From the NCBI GenBank assembly GCA_965224235.1, contig CBDCYP010000001.1:682001-746000 (forward strand): a stretch of DNA of 64,000 nucleotides. The letters run 5' to 3'. A program made the position numbers and the translations under genes. This DNA comes from G958295935 sp965224235. GTDB taxonomy: Bacteria > Chloroflexota > Dehalococcoidia > Lucifugimonadales > Lucifugimonadaceae. Shown here piece after piece: positions 7,148-15,523 of the stretch. Numbering within the stretch: the stretch's first letter is position 1; every line of letters starts with the position of its first letter. Under the pieces are notes generated by a model that saw nothing but the letters and a program-made list of their open reading frames with translations, was not told the origin of the DNA and made no database searches.

Positions 7148-9721
7148 ATGACCATATTCACCAAAGTCTCGCTGAAAAACGCTTACACGCACTCGCGGGC
7201 GGATTCCTCTCCATGGGAGGAGTCGGCCGCAAAGGGGATCTCGATACTGCCCGGCGGAAGCCAGAAATTTTGGGGAGTGCCGTTCGATCTTGGTTCGGAC
7301 GATTCGCATGGTCCGGGGCTTCTCATAGCCGGAGAAACAGGCTCGGATGATGCGGTCGATCTGTCGGCCCATGGGACCGCTACACACCTGGTCTTCGCGC
7401 ACGTGTGCGACTCGCGGGCCCGCACGACCGTTGCGGGTCAGTCATCCGACTACGTGAACCCGGCGGTGACCGCTCCGGGCGAACACCTGGCCGACTACGT
7501 GATCGTATACACCGACGGCAGCGAGGCGCGAGTCCAGGTTCGCCGCAGGTTCGAAGTAAACCAGGTCAACGTGCGTTCGCAGAGCGGGTTCGTGTCCCGT
7601 CAGCACCAGGACCTCGCCGCGCTCGAGATGCGCGGGCCGTACCCTGAGAACATGTGGGGCCGTTTTCAGACCGGAGTCACTGTTGGACCCATCGCGCCCA
7701 TACCAGGCCCGCCGCGATCCGCCATGCCCACGATGATGCCTTCTGTCGCGTCATGGTCGGTTTACGCCATGCCGAACCCACACCCTGGCAAGCCGATCAA
7801 GACCGTGCGCATCGAACCAACCGGCGCCACCGCTATCGGCGTCGGAGGGCTGACGATGTTTTCCGGCGAGGGTCACCCGCTGAGGCAGGGACGGCTGGAG
7901 TCCTACGACGTCGAATTGGGCGACGGAGAAGTGGATCATCATCGTGGAGTGTCGGCCGAAATCGAACTCGGTGTGATTGCCCGCAATTACTTTGTAGAGA
8001 AGTTCGATCCACAATCGTGGCTGGAAAATCCGGTTCACGGATGGGGCGAATTCAATCCAAATAGCGCCTACAGGGTGGGGATGGACATATCGGCCACGCC
8101 GAACACGACGCTGACGGTTGCGGGGCACGATATCGAACTGGAACAGGCTCTGCGAACAGGATCTGCCGTAAGTGTAGACGGGAAGGCCTCGGTCAGGTTA
8201 CTGACGCCTGAGCGCCAGTGGGTCCACGGGCGAATAATCGACGCGGCAACCGGAAAACCGACCCCCGCGCGCGTGCATTTTCGCTCTCCCGACGGCCGGT
8301 ACTTCCCGCCCTACGGCCATCGCCACGAGGTAAACGACAACTGGTTTGAGGACTACGGCGCCGACCTCAAGTTGGGTCAAACCCCCTACGCCTACGTCGA
8401 CGGCACGTTTCAGGGCGAACTACCGGTCGGCGAGGTCTACGCCGAGGTTTCCAAGGGCTTCGAGTATCGGCCCGTCAGGCAGAAGTTGGAAATCAAACCC
8501 GGCCAACGAGACCTGGAAATACGCCTGGACCGCATCGCCAACAAGCGATCGGAAGGGTGGATGACCGCCGATACTCACGTCCATTTCATAAGCACCGAAA
8601 CGGCAAGGCTCGAGAGCGCGGCGGAAGACCTGAACGTTATCAATCTGCTGGCCGCCCAGTGGGGGGACCTTTTCACCAACGTGGCAGACCACACTGGCGA
8701 ACTATCGGGTTCCAGCAGTGACGACGTGCTCGTATGGGTCGGGTCTGAAAACCGGCAGCACTTCCTCGGCCACATCAGCCTGCTTGGCGCAAGAGGCGGT
8801 CCCATTTATCCGATGAGCACGAGCGGACCAACCGAAGGCTACATCGGCGACGGCACCGAGCTGGCCATGAGCGAATGGGCGGACAGAGTACGGGCGAAGG
8901 GAGGGATTGCAATTGTTCCGCACTTCCCGCACCCGCACTCCGAGGTGATCGCAGAGGTCGTGTTGGGCAAGGTCGACGGGCTCGAGATTCGCGACTTCTG
9001 GTCGGCGTCGATGGACACTTTCGGGATTCATGAGTGGTACCGGATGCTCAACTGCGGCTACCGCATAGCCGTGGTGGGGGGCACCGACAAGATGTCGGCC
9101 GGCATGCCGGTCGGAGGCTCCCGCACCTACGCCCACATTGGAGACGATGAGTTCTCCTACGAGGCCTGGGCGCGGGCGGTGCGGGCCGGGCGGACGGTTA
9201 CGACGACAGGCCCGCTGCTGGAACTGAAAGTAGAGGGCGCAATGCCGGGAGATGAAATCACGATGCCGGCCGGCGGCGGCACGTTGCACGTCGAGGCAAG
9301 CTCAACGTCTACGATGCCCGTGCACGCCTTGGAGATCGTCTTCAACGGCCGGGTCGTTGCGCAGGAACGCGCCCCAGGCGGCGCAACCCACATCCGATTA
9401 AGTTCCGACGTTCAGACGCCGGGCAGCGGGTGGATTGCGGCCAGGGCCATAAGTGAGCACCGGGCCTGGCACGTGTGGCCGGTCAATTTCGGCGCACACA
9501 CGTCGCCTGTCTACGTGGTTGCGAAGGGTAGCGATGTTTTCTCCAACGACCTCGGGGAGTATCTGATCACCACGATGCAAGGCGGGCTGGAGTGGCTGGA
9601 TACGCTGGCGACTCGCGACACGCCGGAGCGGCATGAGCGCATCAAGCAGGTCTTCCACGATGCCATTGCGGATGTACGAGGCAAGCAGGCGGCCCACGGC
9701 CATCCGCACAAGGCAACGTGA
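7148..9721 (+). CDS. CehA/McbA-type metallohydrolase (PHP fold)
   Basis: An 857-residue protein in three parts. Residues 1-~350 are a beta-rich region with no family that I can name; ~355-460 look like a carboxypeptidase-regulatory-like beta sandwich (HGRIIDAATGKPTPARVHF); from ~470 the catalytic PHP-like domain begins with the metal motif T476-H477-V-H479. Later histidines and acids (VPHFPHPHSE, VVGGTDKMS) fit further metal ligands. CehA/McbA enzymes hydrolyse esters and carbamates such as carbaryl, but family members in environmental genomes act on unknown substrates. No signal peptide is apparent. GTGGAGGC precedes the ATG. It is followed convergently by the SDR genes. Confidence 0.8.
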   Translation: MTIFTKVSLKNAYTHSRADSSPWEESAAKGISILPGGSQKFWGVPFDLGSDDSHGPGLLIAGETGSDDAVDLSAHGTATHLVFAHVCDSRARTTVAGQSSDYVNPAVTAPGEHLADYVIVYTDGSEARVQVRRRFEVNQVNVRSQSGFVSRQHQDLAALEMRGPYPENMWGRFQTGVTVGPIAPIPGPPRSAMPTMMPSVASWSVYAMPNPHPGKPIKTVRIEPTGATAIGVGGLTMFSGEGHPLRQGRLESYDVELGDGEVDHHRGVSAEIELGVIARNYFVEKFDPQSWLENPVHGWGEFNPNSAYRVGMDISATPNTTLTVAGHDIELEQALRTGSAVSVDGKASVRLLTPERQWVHGRIIDAATGKPTPARVHFRSPDGRYFPPYGHRHEVNDNWFEDYGADLKLGQTPYAYVDGTFQGELPVGEVYAEVSKGFEYRPVRQKLEIKPGQRDLEIRLDRIANKRSEGWMTADTHVHFISTETARLESAAEDLNVINLLAAQWGDLFTNVADHTGELSGSSSDDVLVWVGSENRQHFLGHISLLGARGGPIYPMSTSGPTEGYIGDGTELAMSEWADRVRAKGGIAIVPHFPHPHSEVIAEVVLGKVDGLEIRDFWSASMDTFGIHEWYRMLNCGYRIAVVGGTDKMSAGMPVGGSRTYAHIGDDEFSYEAWARAVRAGRTVTTTGPLLELKVEGAMPGDEITMPAGGGTLHVEASSTSTMPVHALEIVFNGRVVAQERAPGGATHIRLSSDVQTPGSGWIAARAISEHRAWHVWPVNFGAHTSPVYVVAKGSDVFSNDLGEYLITTMQGGLEWLDTLATRDTPERHERIKQVFHDAIADVRGKQAAHGHPHKAT

Positions 9722-9734
9722 AGGCGCGGGTTGT

Positions 9735-10550
9735 TCAGACGTTGAGATGATCGGCCGTAAGGCCCAAGTCCGCCATGCCGGCCGTTGTGCCTCCGTCGAC
9801 CAGCAGGTCGGCGCCGGAAACATAGCTGGCGTCGTCTGACAGCAAGAACAGGATCGCGGCGGCGATCTCTCTCGGCTCGGCCCAGCGTCCAAGCGGGACG
9901 CGCACGTCGCGCATCTTGCGTTGTGCTTTGTCCCTGAAGATCGATTCGGTGAAGGGCGTCCTGGTCCAGCCGGGCAGTATGGCGTTAACCCTGATGTTGT
10001 ACTTCCCCAACTGGATCGCCGCTGCTTTCGCGAACTGGATCATGCCTGCACGCGAAGTCGAGTAACCGGCTGCGTAGAGTGAAGAAGACCGGCCTACCAT
10101 CGAAGCGATGTTCACGATGGACCCGCCGCCTGCTTTTCGCATCGGTTCGATCGACGCCCGCGTGCCAAGAAACACCTGGCGAAGCGAAACGTCAATCACC
10201 AGCTGCCAGTGGTCCGCCGACGTGTCTTCGATGGTGCCGCGATCTATTGTGCCTGCGATATTCACGAGCCCGTCCAGCCTGCCGAATTGATCGACGGTCT
10301 GTGAAACCACCGAATTCCACTCGTCCTCGCTCGTCACGTCGAGATGCATATAGGCCGCGTTGTAACCCTCGTCCCGCATCTGCTCAGCAGCGCGCTCACC
10401 CTTTTCGTCCTGAACGTCGGTGAGCATCACCGCGTGGCCGCCTTCCTCCAGAAAACGCCACGCCGACTCGCCGCCGAAGCCCAACTGGTCGCCCTTCACT
10501 GCGGCCGCCGAGCCTGTCAGCAGCAACACTTTTCCGTCAAATCTGGCCAT
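9735..10550 (-). CDS. Short-chain dehydrogenase with an Arg in place of the catalytic Lys
   Basis: A 271-residue classical SDR by overall pattern: NAG-like motif (VNIAG), S150, Y163, and PGW after the fifth strand. Two features are odd. The normal TGxxxGxG loop is lengthened to TGSAAAVKGDQLGFGGE, and the YxxxK motif reads Y163-S-T-S-R167, so the catalytic lysine is an arginine. It may therefore be a slow or non-canonical NAD(P) oxidoreductase. The start at 10550 follows an AGGA site; an upstream extension to 10607 is unlikely. The next gene upstream (10677-11453) is a related SDR with the same long loop but an intact Y-K pair, so the two probably arose by duplication and share a pathway. Confidence 0.82.
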   Translation of the reverse strand: MARFDGKVLLLTGSAAAVKGDQLGFGGESAWRFLEEGGHAVMLTDVQDEKGERAAEQMRDEGYNAAYMHLDVTSEDEWNSVVSQTVDQFGRLDGLVNIAGTIDRGTIEDTSADHWQLVIDVSLRQVFLGTRASIEPMRKAGGGSIVNIASMVGRSSSLYAAGYSTSRAGMIQFAKAAAIQLGKYNIRVNAILPGWTRTPFTESIFRDKAQRKMRDVRVPLGRWAEPREIAAAILFLLSDDASYVSGADLLVDGGTTAGMADLGLTADHLNV

Positions 10551-10676
10551 TTCCTGATCTCCAGCCAACCGGCTAACATAAAAGTCGAATTGCGATACGC
10601 CAACCACCGGCCAATGCCGGGCTCCGCCGGCTCAACGTGCGGGTGTGAATTCATGCGCCCTGTACAGATGCGAAAG

Positions 10677-11453
10677 CTACGCGGCCGTCAGCCCGCCATC
10701 GATCACCAATTCGGCGCCGGTAACCCATGACGATTCGTCGGACGCAAGGTAAACCCAGGCGTAGACGATTTCATCCACCGTGCCGAACCGGCCCATTGGC
10801 ACACGTGCCAGTCGCACTGCGGCTGCGTCTTCCTTGACAAAATTTTTGCTGGTGCCCGCCGTGAAGGCAAATCCCGGGTGTATGGAGTTAACGCGGATGC
10901 CGTATTTCGCCAGTTGAACGGCCGTGCCCTTGGTCAGATTCCGAATCGCTCCCTTGGAAGCCAGATACGCAGGTGACGACGGCCCGCCGATGAGGCCATA
11001 GATGGACGACATGTTGATGATCGATCCACCGCCACCCGCCTTCATCGGATCGACCGCTGCACGAATGCCCAAAAACGTTCCGGTTGAGTTGACGTCCATC
11101 CACCTCTTGAAGGTGTCGATCGGCGAATCGGAAGTGATCTCGTAACCGCCGCCCCCACCGCCGGCGTTGTTTATCAAGACGTCAAGCTTCCCGTGTCGGG
11201 TCAGCGTGGAGCCAATGACGCGATCCCAGTCCTGTTCGCAGGAGACGTCGTGGCGCATGTAGATCGCGTCGCCGCCCGCCTCTATGATATCCGCGGCGGT
11301 TGCCTCGCCTCGCTCGTCGTCGATGTCCGTCAGTACAACTTTGGCGCCCTCTTCGACGAAACGCCATCCGCCGCCGCCGCCGAAGTTCATCAGCTCTCCC
11401 TTGATACCCACGGCCGCACCGGTGATAACCGCCACTTTTCCTTCAAGTCGCAT
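10677..11453 (-). CDS. Short-chain dehydrogenase/reductase
   Basis: A 258-residue SDR with the complete catalytic set: N-A-G motif (INNAGGG), S150, Y163 and K167 (YLASK), then PG after the sixth strand. The cofactor loop is unusually long and glycine-rich (TGAAVGIKGELMNFGGGGG), the same expansion seen in the neighbouring SDR. It is expected to oxidise or reduce an alcohol/ketone with NAD(P). The substrate is unknown; the company of sulfatases, a CehA-type hydrolase and a CocE hydrolase in the window suggests catabolism of organic matter. It lies 127 bases upstream of its paralogue on the same strand. Confidence 0.85.
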   Translation of the reverse strand: MRLEGKVAVITGAAVGIKGELMNFGGGGGWRFVEEGAKVVLTDIDDERGEATAADIIEAGGDAIYMRHDVSCEQDWDRVIGSTLTRHGKLDVLINNAGGGGGGYEITSDSPIDTFKRWMDVNSTGTFLGIRAAVDPMKAGGGGSIINMSSIYGLIGGPSSPAYLASKGAIRNLTKGTAVQLAKYGIRVNSIHPGFAFTAGTSKNFVKEDAAAVRLARVPMGRFGTVDEIVYAWVYLASDESSWVTGAELVIDGGLTAA

Positions 11454-11582
11454 GTCGATCCTGAGTCCTCATCCTCTTGCAGGCGCGTCATCGTCCCGCG
11501 CAGTTCTGGCTGCCCGCTGCCGTCTCCTGCGGTGGGGTGCATTGTTCCATGAATCCAGTCCTCCTGTCCCGACTCGTGCAGC

Positions 11583-11946
11583 TAGGGAATCTCTGAACAA
11601 GTGGCCGATGCGCTTGGCAGAGCGGAGGTTCCCCCCTCCTGAATCCTCCCCCTATGGGGGAGGAGGCCAGAACCCTTCGACAAGCTCAGGGCGAACGGAT
11701 TGGAACCAGGAAATCTAGATTATGTAGTGCGAAACACGCGAGAACCCGTCGACAAGCTCAGGGCGAACGGATTGGAACCAGGAAATCTAGATTATGTAGT
11801 GCGAAACACGCGAGAACCCGTCGACAAGCTCAGGGCGAACGGATTGGAACCAGGAAATCTAGATTATGTAGTGCGAAACACGCGAGAACCCGTCGACAAG
11901 CTCAGGGCGAACGGATTGGAACACGGAGTTGTTCAGAGGTTCCCTA
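11583..11946. repeat. MITE copy 3, expanded by 72-bp tandem units
   Basis: Bounded by TA at 11583-11584 and 11945-11946 with the usual terminal repeats. Its 364 bases equal the standard 148 plus exactly 3 x 72. The tandem unit starts at 11678, 11750, 11822 and 11894 and contains CGACAAGCTCAGGGCGAACG plus a spacer with CTAGATTATGTAGTGCG that is absent from the other copies. Because 72 is a multiple of three the array stays open as a reading frame, but I see no reason to call it a gene. Confidence 0.88.
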
Positions 11947-12364
11947 AGGAAGAACTGACCAGGAATGGAATCAAAAACCCGAACAGGCCGACAAATAGAA
12001 GGTACTCAAAGGCGACGTGCCTGGTTCGGTCCCGCAAGAAAACGATTGCGGGCATGGCCAACATCGCAGAGAGAAACAGGACCGCTAGAAGATACACAAC
12101 GCTGGGAATGGCCGGAATCGAGGTCGGGTACTGATCGTGAGTGAATTCAAAGACGACTGCGGCAGCTACGCCGACCACTTGCCACGTAACGAACGCGCCA
12201 AAACTCGCGATCATGAGTAGACCGGCGACGCCGGTAGTATTGGCGCGCGTGGTGAGCCGGGGCGGAGGGTCGGAAACGAGCAACCACGCGGCGTGAGTTG
12301 TGAACACAAGCCCCATGACGGCGCCGGTGATAGCGCCAGCCGCAAGCGTTGTGAGCTCAGGCAC
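11933..12364 (-). CDS. Small multi-helix membrane protein, C-terminus rewritten by MITE 3
   Basis: A 143-residue hydrophobic protein with four likely helices (for example TLAAGAITGAVMGLVF and VVYLLAVLFLSAMLAMP). No family is recognised. The GTG at 12364 is the likely start: it lies inside the end of ispE, giving an 8-base overlap, and AGGGA precedes it. The last codons (L-G-N-L then TGA) are read out of the right terminal repeat of MITE copy 3, so the insertion replaced the original C-terminus and supplied the stop codon. Translational coupling to ispE is likely. Whether the truncated form works is unknown. Confidence 0.6.
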   Translation of the reverse strand: MPELTTLAAGAITGAVMGLVFTTHAAWLLVSDPPPRLTTRANTTGVAGLLMIASFGAFVTWQVVGVAAAVVFEFTHDQYPTSIPAIPSVVYLLAVLFLSAMLAMPAIVFLRDRTRHVAFEYLLFVGLFGFLIPFLVSSSLGNL

Positions 12365-13280
12365 CGGATCCCTGAGCGGCCGTTGAATCCGGCCACCACG
12401 GCCGGGTAAGGAACGCCTTGACGCCACGCTGCCTAAGCAATAGCTGCCACGCCACACCGATCTCTCTACTCGGCGGCAGGGCAAACATGCTGGGTCCGGC
12501 GCCACTGACGAATACTTCCCGCGCACCCAAAGATATGAGCCGGTCGTGAGTCTCCGACCAGCCAGGGAATGCGTCTTGCACGATGGGCCGGAACACGTTA
12601 AACAGCAACTCCTCCGGAACGTCGCCGGCGCCGATTATTCGACCCGCAAGTTTGTGTGACAACACGCCACGCGTGTACATCGACGGCTCCATACGGGAGA
12701 ACATCAACGCCGTTTTGCCCTCGATCGCGCTTTCAGGGGACGCCAACAGTAACCAGTCGATGTTCGCATTTGGCAGCGGCTTGATGTCCTGTCCTCTGCC
12801 CTGTACTAGGCCCGTGCCGCCATTGATCAGATATGGAACGTCCGATCCGACCCCGGCCGCGATGTCTTGAAGCTGAACGTCTGAAAGCTCTGTTCGCCAC
12901 AGCCGGTTTAACGCCCGCAAAGCCGCGGCCGCGTCGGCCGAGCCACCGCCGAGCCCTGCCGCCACGGGGACGTTCTTCGATATATGGATGTGTGCGCCGC
13001 GGCGTTCGCCTGTATTGCGGCGCAACGCTTCGGCGGCTACCAAGGCCAGATTGAATTCGGAAGGTACTTGTGGGTCATCGCATGCGACAGACAGGCCCGC
13101 CGCTGCCTCTACCGTCAAGACGTCGTGCAGGTCTACGGTCTGGATGATTGAGACGAGGTTGTGATACCCGTCCCCGCGTTTGCCTATGACCTCGAGAGTC
13201 AGGTTGACCTTGGCGTGCGCCTCCTCCCGTATGGCCTCCCGAGCGCCGGACGCATCGGAGTGGGTGTCCGATAGTTTCAT
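12357..13280 (-). CDS. ispE: 4-diphosphocytidyl-2-C-methyl-D-erythritol kinase
   Basis: A 307-residue GHMP kinase. Visible motifs are A-K-V-N-L-T-L near residue 20, the family GYHNLVSI, the ATP-binding P-V-A-A-G-L-G-G-G-S-A-D loop, and the late S-G-A-G-P-S motif. It phosphorylates the 2-hydroxyl of CDP-methylerythritol in the MEP route to isoprenoids. The ATG at 13280 shares one base with the stop of rsmA (TGATG), so the pair is translationally coupled, an arrangement common in bacteria. The predicted start therefore leaves out a longer upstream frame. Confidence 0.93.
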   Translation of the reverse strand: MKLSDTHSDASGAREAIREEAHAKVNLTLEVIGKRGDGYHNLVSIIQTVDLHDVLTVEAAAGLSVACDDPQVPSEFNLALVAAEALRRNTGERRGAHIHISKNVPVAAGLGGGSADAAAALRALNRLWRTELSDVQLQDIAAGVGSDVPYLINGGTGLVQGRGQDIKPLPNANIDWLLLASPESAIEGKTALMFSRMEPSMYTRGVLSHKLAGRIIGAGDVPEELLFNVFRPIVQDAFPGWSETHDRLISLGAREVFVSGAGPSMFALPPSREIGVAWQLLLRQRGVKAFLTRPWWPDSTAAQGSGA

Positions 13281-14092
13281 CAGAGGATTTCCGTATCGCC
13301 CAGCCGCGTACCTCGCCCCGCCCTGTACAGGCCCGCCCATTCCTCGATGGACAGCGTCGCCGGCCGGCGCGCGGAATCGATGCTGGCTCGTTCGAACAGA
13401 GGCGCCAAAGATGCGCTGGGCACGCCCAATCCGGTTGCCATCGAGTTGTGGAGTTGTTTCCGCGGCCGGCTGAAACCCGCTTTAACAATGTCGAAGAATC
13501 CTTCAACCGATTCGACTGCAACGCGTGCTTTGCCGAGTGGGTGGATTTCGATCACTGTCGACGTGACCTTGGGCGGGGGTCGAAAAGACCCCGGCGCAAC
13601 ATCGAACAGCATCGCGACGTCGGCGTAGAGTTGCACAGCTACCGATAGGAGGCTCTTCTGGCCTGCCCGCCCGCACATCTTGAGCGCTATCTCGCGCTGC
13701 ACCATCACCACCATTCTGTCGGGAGGATTCCCCGCCTCGGTGAAATTACGGATGATGGGCGACGCGGCGTAGTACGGGAGATTCCCAACCACCGCGTAAG
13801 GGCGCCCGTCGAGACTAGGGATGTCGCCGATCTCGACATAACGAGCATCGGCCTCTAACACGGACACCGCGTCGACCGCGGCGTAACGCCGCTCAAGGCT
13901 CGACGCCAACTTCGGGTCCAACTCCAGGAGAATCAGCCGTTCAGCCTGGGCCGCGAGGGCGCCGGTAAGGGCCCCATGCCCCGGTCCGATCTCAACAACG
14001 GGTTCCCCGCGCTTGATGGCGGCGGCTGCGACGATTCGCGCAACGACGGCGTCGTCCGTCAGGAAATGCTGGCCGAGTCGCCTTTGTGGCAT
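13280..14092 (-). CDS. rsmA: 16S rRNA (adenine1518/1519-N6)-dimethyltransferase
   Basis: A 270-residue KsgA/RsmA protein. It begins with R-L-G-Q-H-F-L, carries the SAM-binding V-E-I-G-P-G-H-G-A-L-T loop at about residues 33-43, and the N-L-P-Y-Y motif that defines m6A dimethylases. It dimethylates two adjacent adenosines near the 3' end of 16S rRNA late in small-subunit assembly. The length is normal. It is followed directly by ispE in the TGATG overlap and preceded on the same strand by the SRP RNA gene. Confidence 0.93.
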   Translation of the reverse strand: MPQRRLGQHFLTDDAVVARIVAAAAIKRGEPVVEIGPGHGALTGALAAQAERLILLELDPKLASSLERRYAAVDAVSVLEADARYVEIGDIPSLDGRPYAVVGNLPYYAASPIIRNFTEAGNPPDRMVVMVQREIALKMCGRAGQKSLLSVAVQLYADVAMLFDVAPGSFRPPPKVTSTVIEIHPLGKARVAVESVEGFFDIVKAGFSRPRKQLHNSMATGLGVPSASLAPLFERASIDSARRPATLSIEEWAGLYRAGRGTRLGDTEIL

Positions 14093-14322
14093 CAGACCAT
14101 GAAAGCCGAATCGGCGTGCTGAAACGACGTTTTCACGTGTGTTCGCATATCGCCGAAACGCTGCGGCTCATTCGATTCGTATAACCAGGCAAACGATGGT
14201 CTTGTGCAACGTGTTTCCACCGTCTGCCGCCGCCTGCCGTTCCTGAATTTGTCAGATATCAATGGCCGTGCACCCCCGTTTCGGCCCTGCGCCAAGACAT
14301 GAACGGCCGGATCAGCTCGAAT

Positions 14323-14413
<91 letters not shown>

Positions 14414-14632
14414 ATTCTCAACACCGCTCGACGGCTTACAGTGACCCTGGCGACAGTTCCTCCGGGGGGAATTAAGCCCCGCTAAAGCGGATTGCGGGTA
14501 AAGGGCACCGCTAGCTCCCCGCCTAGCACGACCACTTCAATCGTACAACGCCATGGGACAAATGTCGCGGTTTATTTGAAGTTGCCGCCCGCGTTGGCTG
14601 CCACGACCGGGAAATTATGCAAACCTAAGGCC

Positions 14633-15523
14633 ATGCCCGTTCAATCAGGTGAAATTCGAAAAGCCGTGATCCCGGTTGCCGGCTTGGGGACCAGATTCCT
14701 GCCGGTCACCCGATCGGTGCCAAAGGCGCTAATGCCTGTTATGGGCACGCCTCTTATCCACTATGCCGTGGACGAAGCGGCGGAATGCGGCATCGAAACG
14801 GTGGTTCTCGTCATTTCGCCAGGCATGGAGAGTGTGCCCGCGTACTTCGACGCCCGTCCCGATCTTGAAGCGGCGCTGGAAAGCAGTGGCCGCCGCGCCC
14901 TGTTGGAACAGCAACGACAAATTAACGATATGGCCGACATCGTTACCGTGACTCAGCCCGAACCTCGCGGACTCGGCCATGCCGTATACCTTGCGCGCCA
15001 GGCAATTGGTTCGGAGCATTTTGCAGTCATACTCCCGGACGATTTCATCCGGTTCCGCCTGTCGGCTCTGGAGCAACTGCTCGAAGTGCATCGCGCGCTG
15101 GGAGGCAGCGTTTTGGCTGCGCGGGCGGTACCTGATGAGGTGGTGCCGACGAAAGGGATCATCGACGCCGAACCTCTGGGAAATCGCGTTCACCGCGTCC
15201 AAGGTCTCGTAGAGAAGCCGCCGCTGGATGATACCCCGGGAAATCTCTCGATAATCGGCCGCTACGTTCTCGGTCCCGGTGTGTTTGACCACCTGGCCCA
15301 TGGAACGGCAGGCGCCGGTGGAGAGATTCAGTTAACGGACGCCATCGCAGCAACGATTGGCGCTGATGACGTATTCGCCTGCGAGTTCGAGGGTACCCAC
15401 AACGACGTCGGAGAGCCAAAAGGCATGTTACTGGCCGCCCTGCAGGAGGCCCGGTCGGATCCGGAACTAAGGTCGACGGCGCTCAACGCAGTCGCGGACT
15501 GGCAGCGAGAGGCGTCTACTTAG
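14633..15523 (+). CDS. galU: UTP-glucose-1-phosphate uridylyltransferase-like nucleotidyltransferase
   Basis: A 296-residue protein with the GalU/RmlA-type nucleotidyl-transferase signature V-A-G-L-G-T-R-F-L-P-V-T and the downstream P-K-A-L-M-P-V. Later motifs (LPDDF, GIIDAEP, VEKP, IIGRYVL, GGEIQLTDAI) are in the GalU order. It should make UDP-glucose from UTP and glucose-1-phosphate for envelope polysaccharides or trehalose/glycolipids. The start at 14633 gives the usual N-terminus; the region before it contains the SRP RNA on the other strand. It ends four bases into the convergent MFS gene. Confidence 0.85.
   Translation: MPVQSGEIRKAVIPVAGLGTRFLPVTRSVPKALMPVMGTPLIHYAVDEAAECGIETVVLVISPGMESVPAYFDARPDLEAALESSGRRALLEQQRQINDMADIVTVTQPEPRGLGHAVYLARQAIGSEHFAVILPDDFIRFRLSALEQLLEVHRALGGSVLAARAVPDEVVPTKGIIDAEPLGNRVHRVQGLVEKPPLDDTPGNLSIIGRYVLGPGVFDHLAHGTAGAGGEIQLTDAIAATIGADDVFACEFEGTHNDVGEPKGMLLAALQEARSDPELRSTALNAVADWQREAST

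Noticed and set aside
11678..11946. CRISPR-like array
   Set aside because: The 72-bp units are contiguous copies with identical spacers inside a MITE. There are no variable spacers and no cas genes.
11654..12134. Plus-strand frames through the 72-bp array
   Set aside because: They are open only because the unit is a multiple of three; no ribosome site or family is present and the sequence is MITE.
14100..14322. tmRNA or RNase P RNA near the SRP RNA
   Set aside because: No tag-peptide frame, tRNA-like ends or P4-type motif could be seen; only the SRP core is diagnostic.
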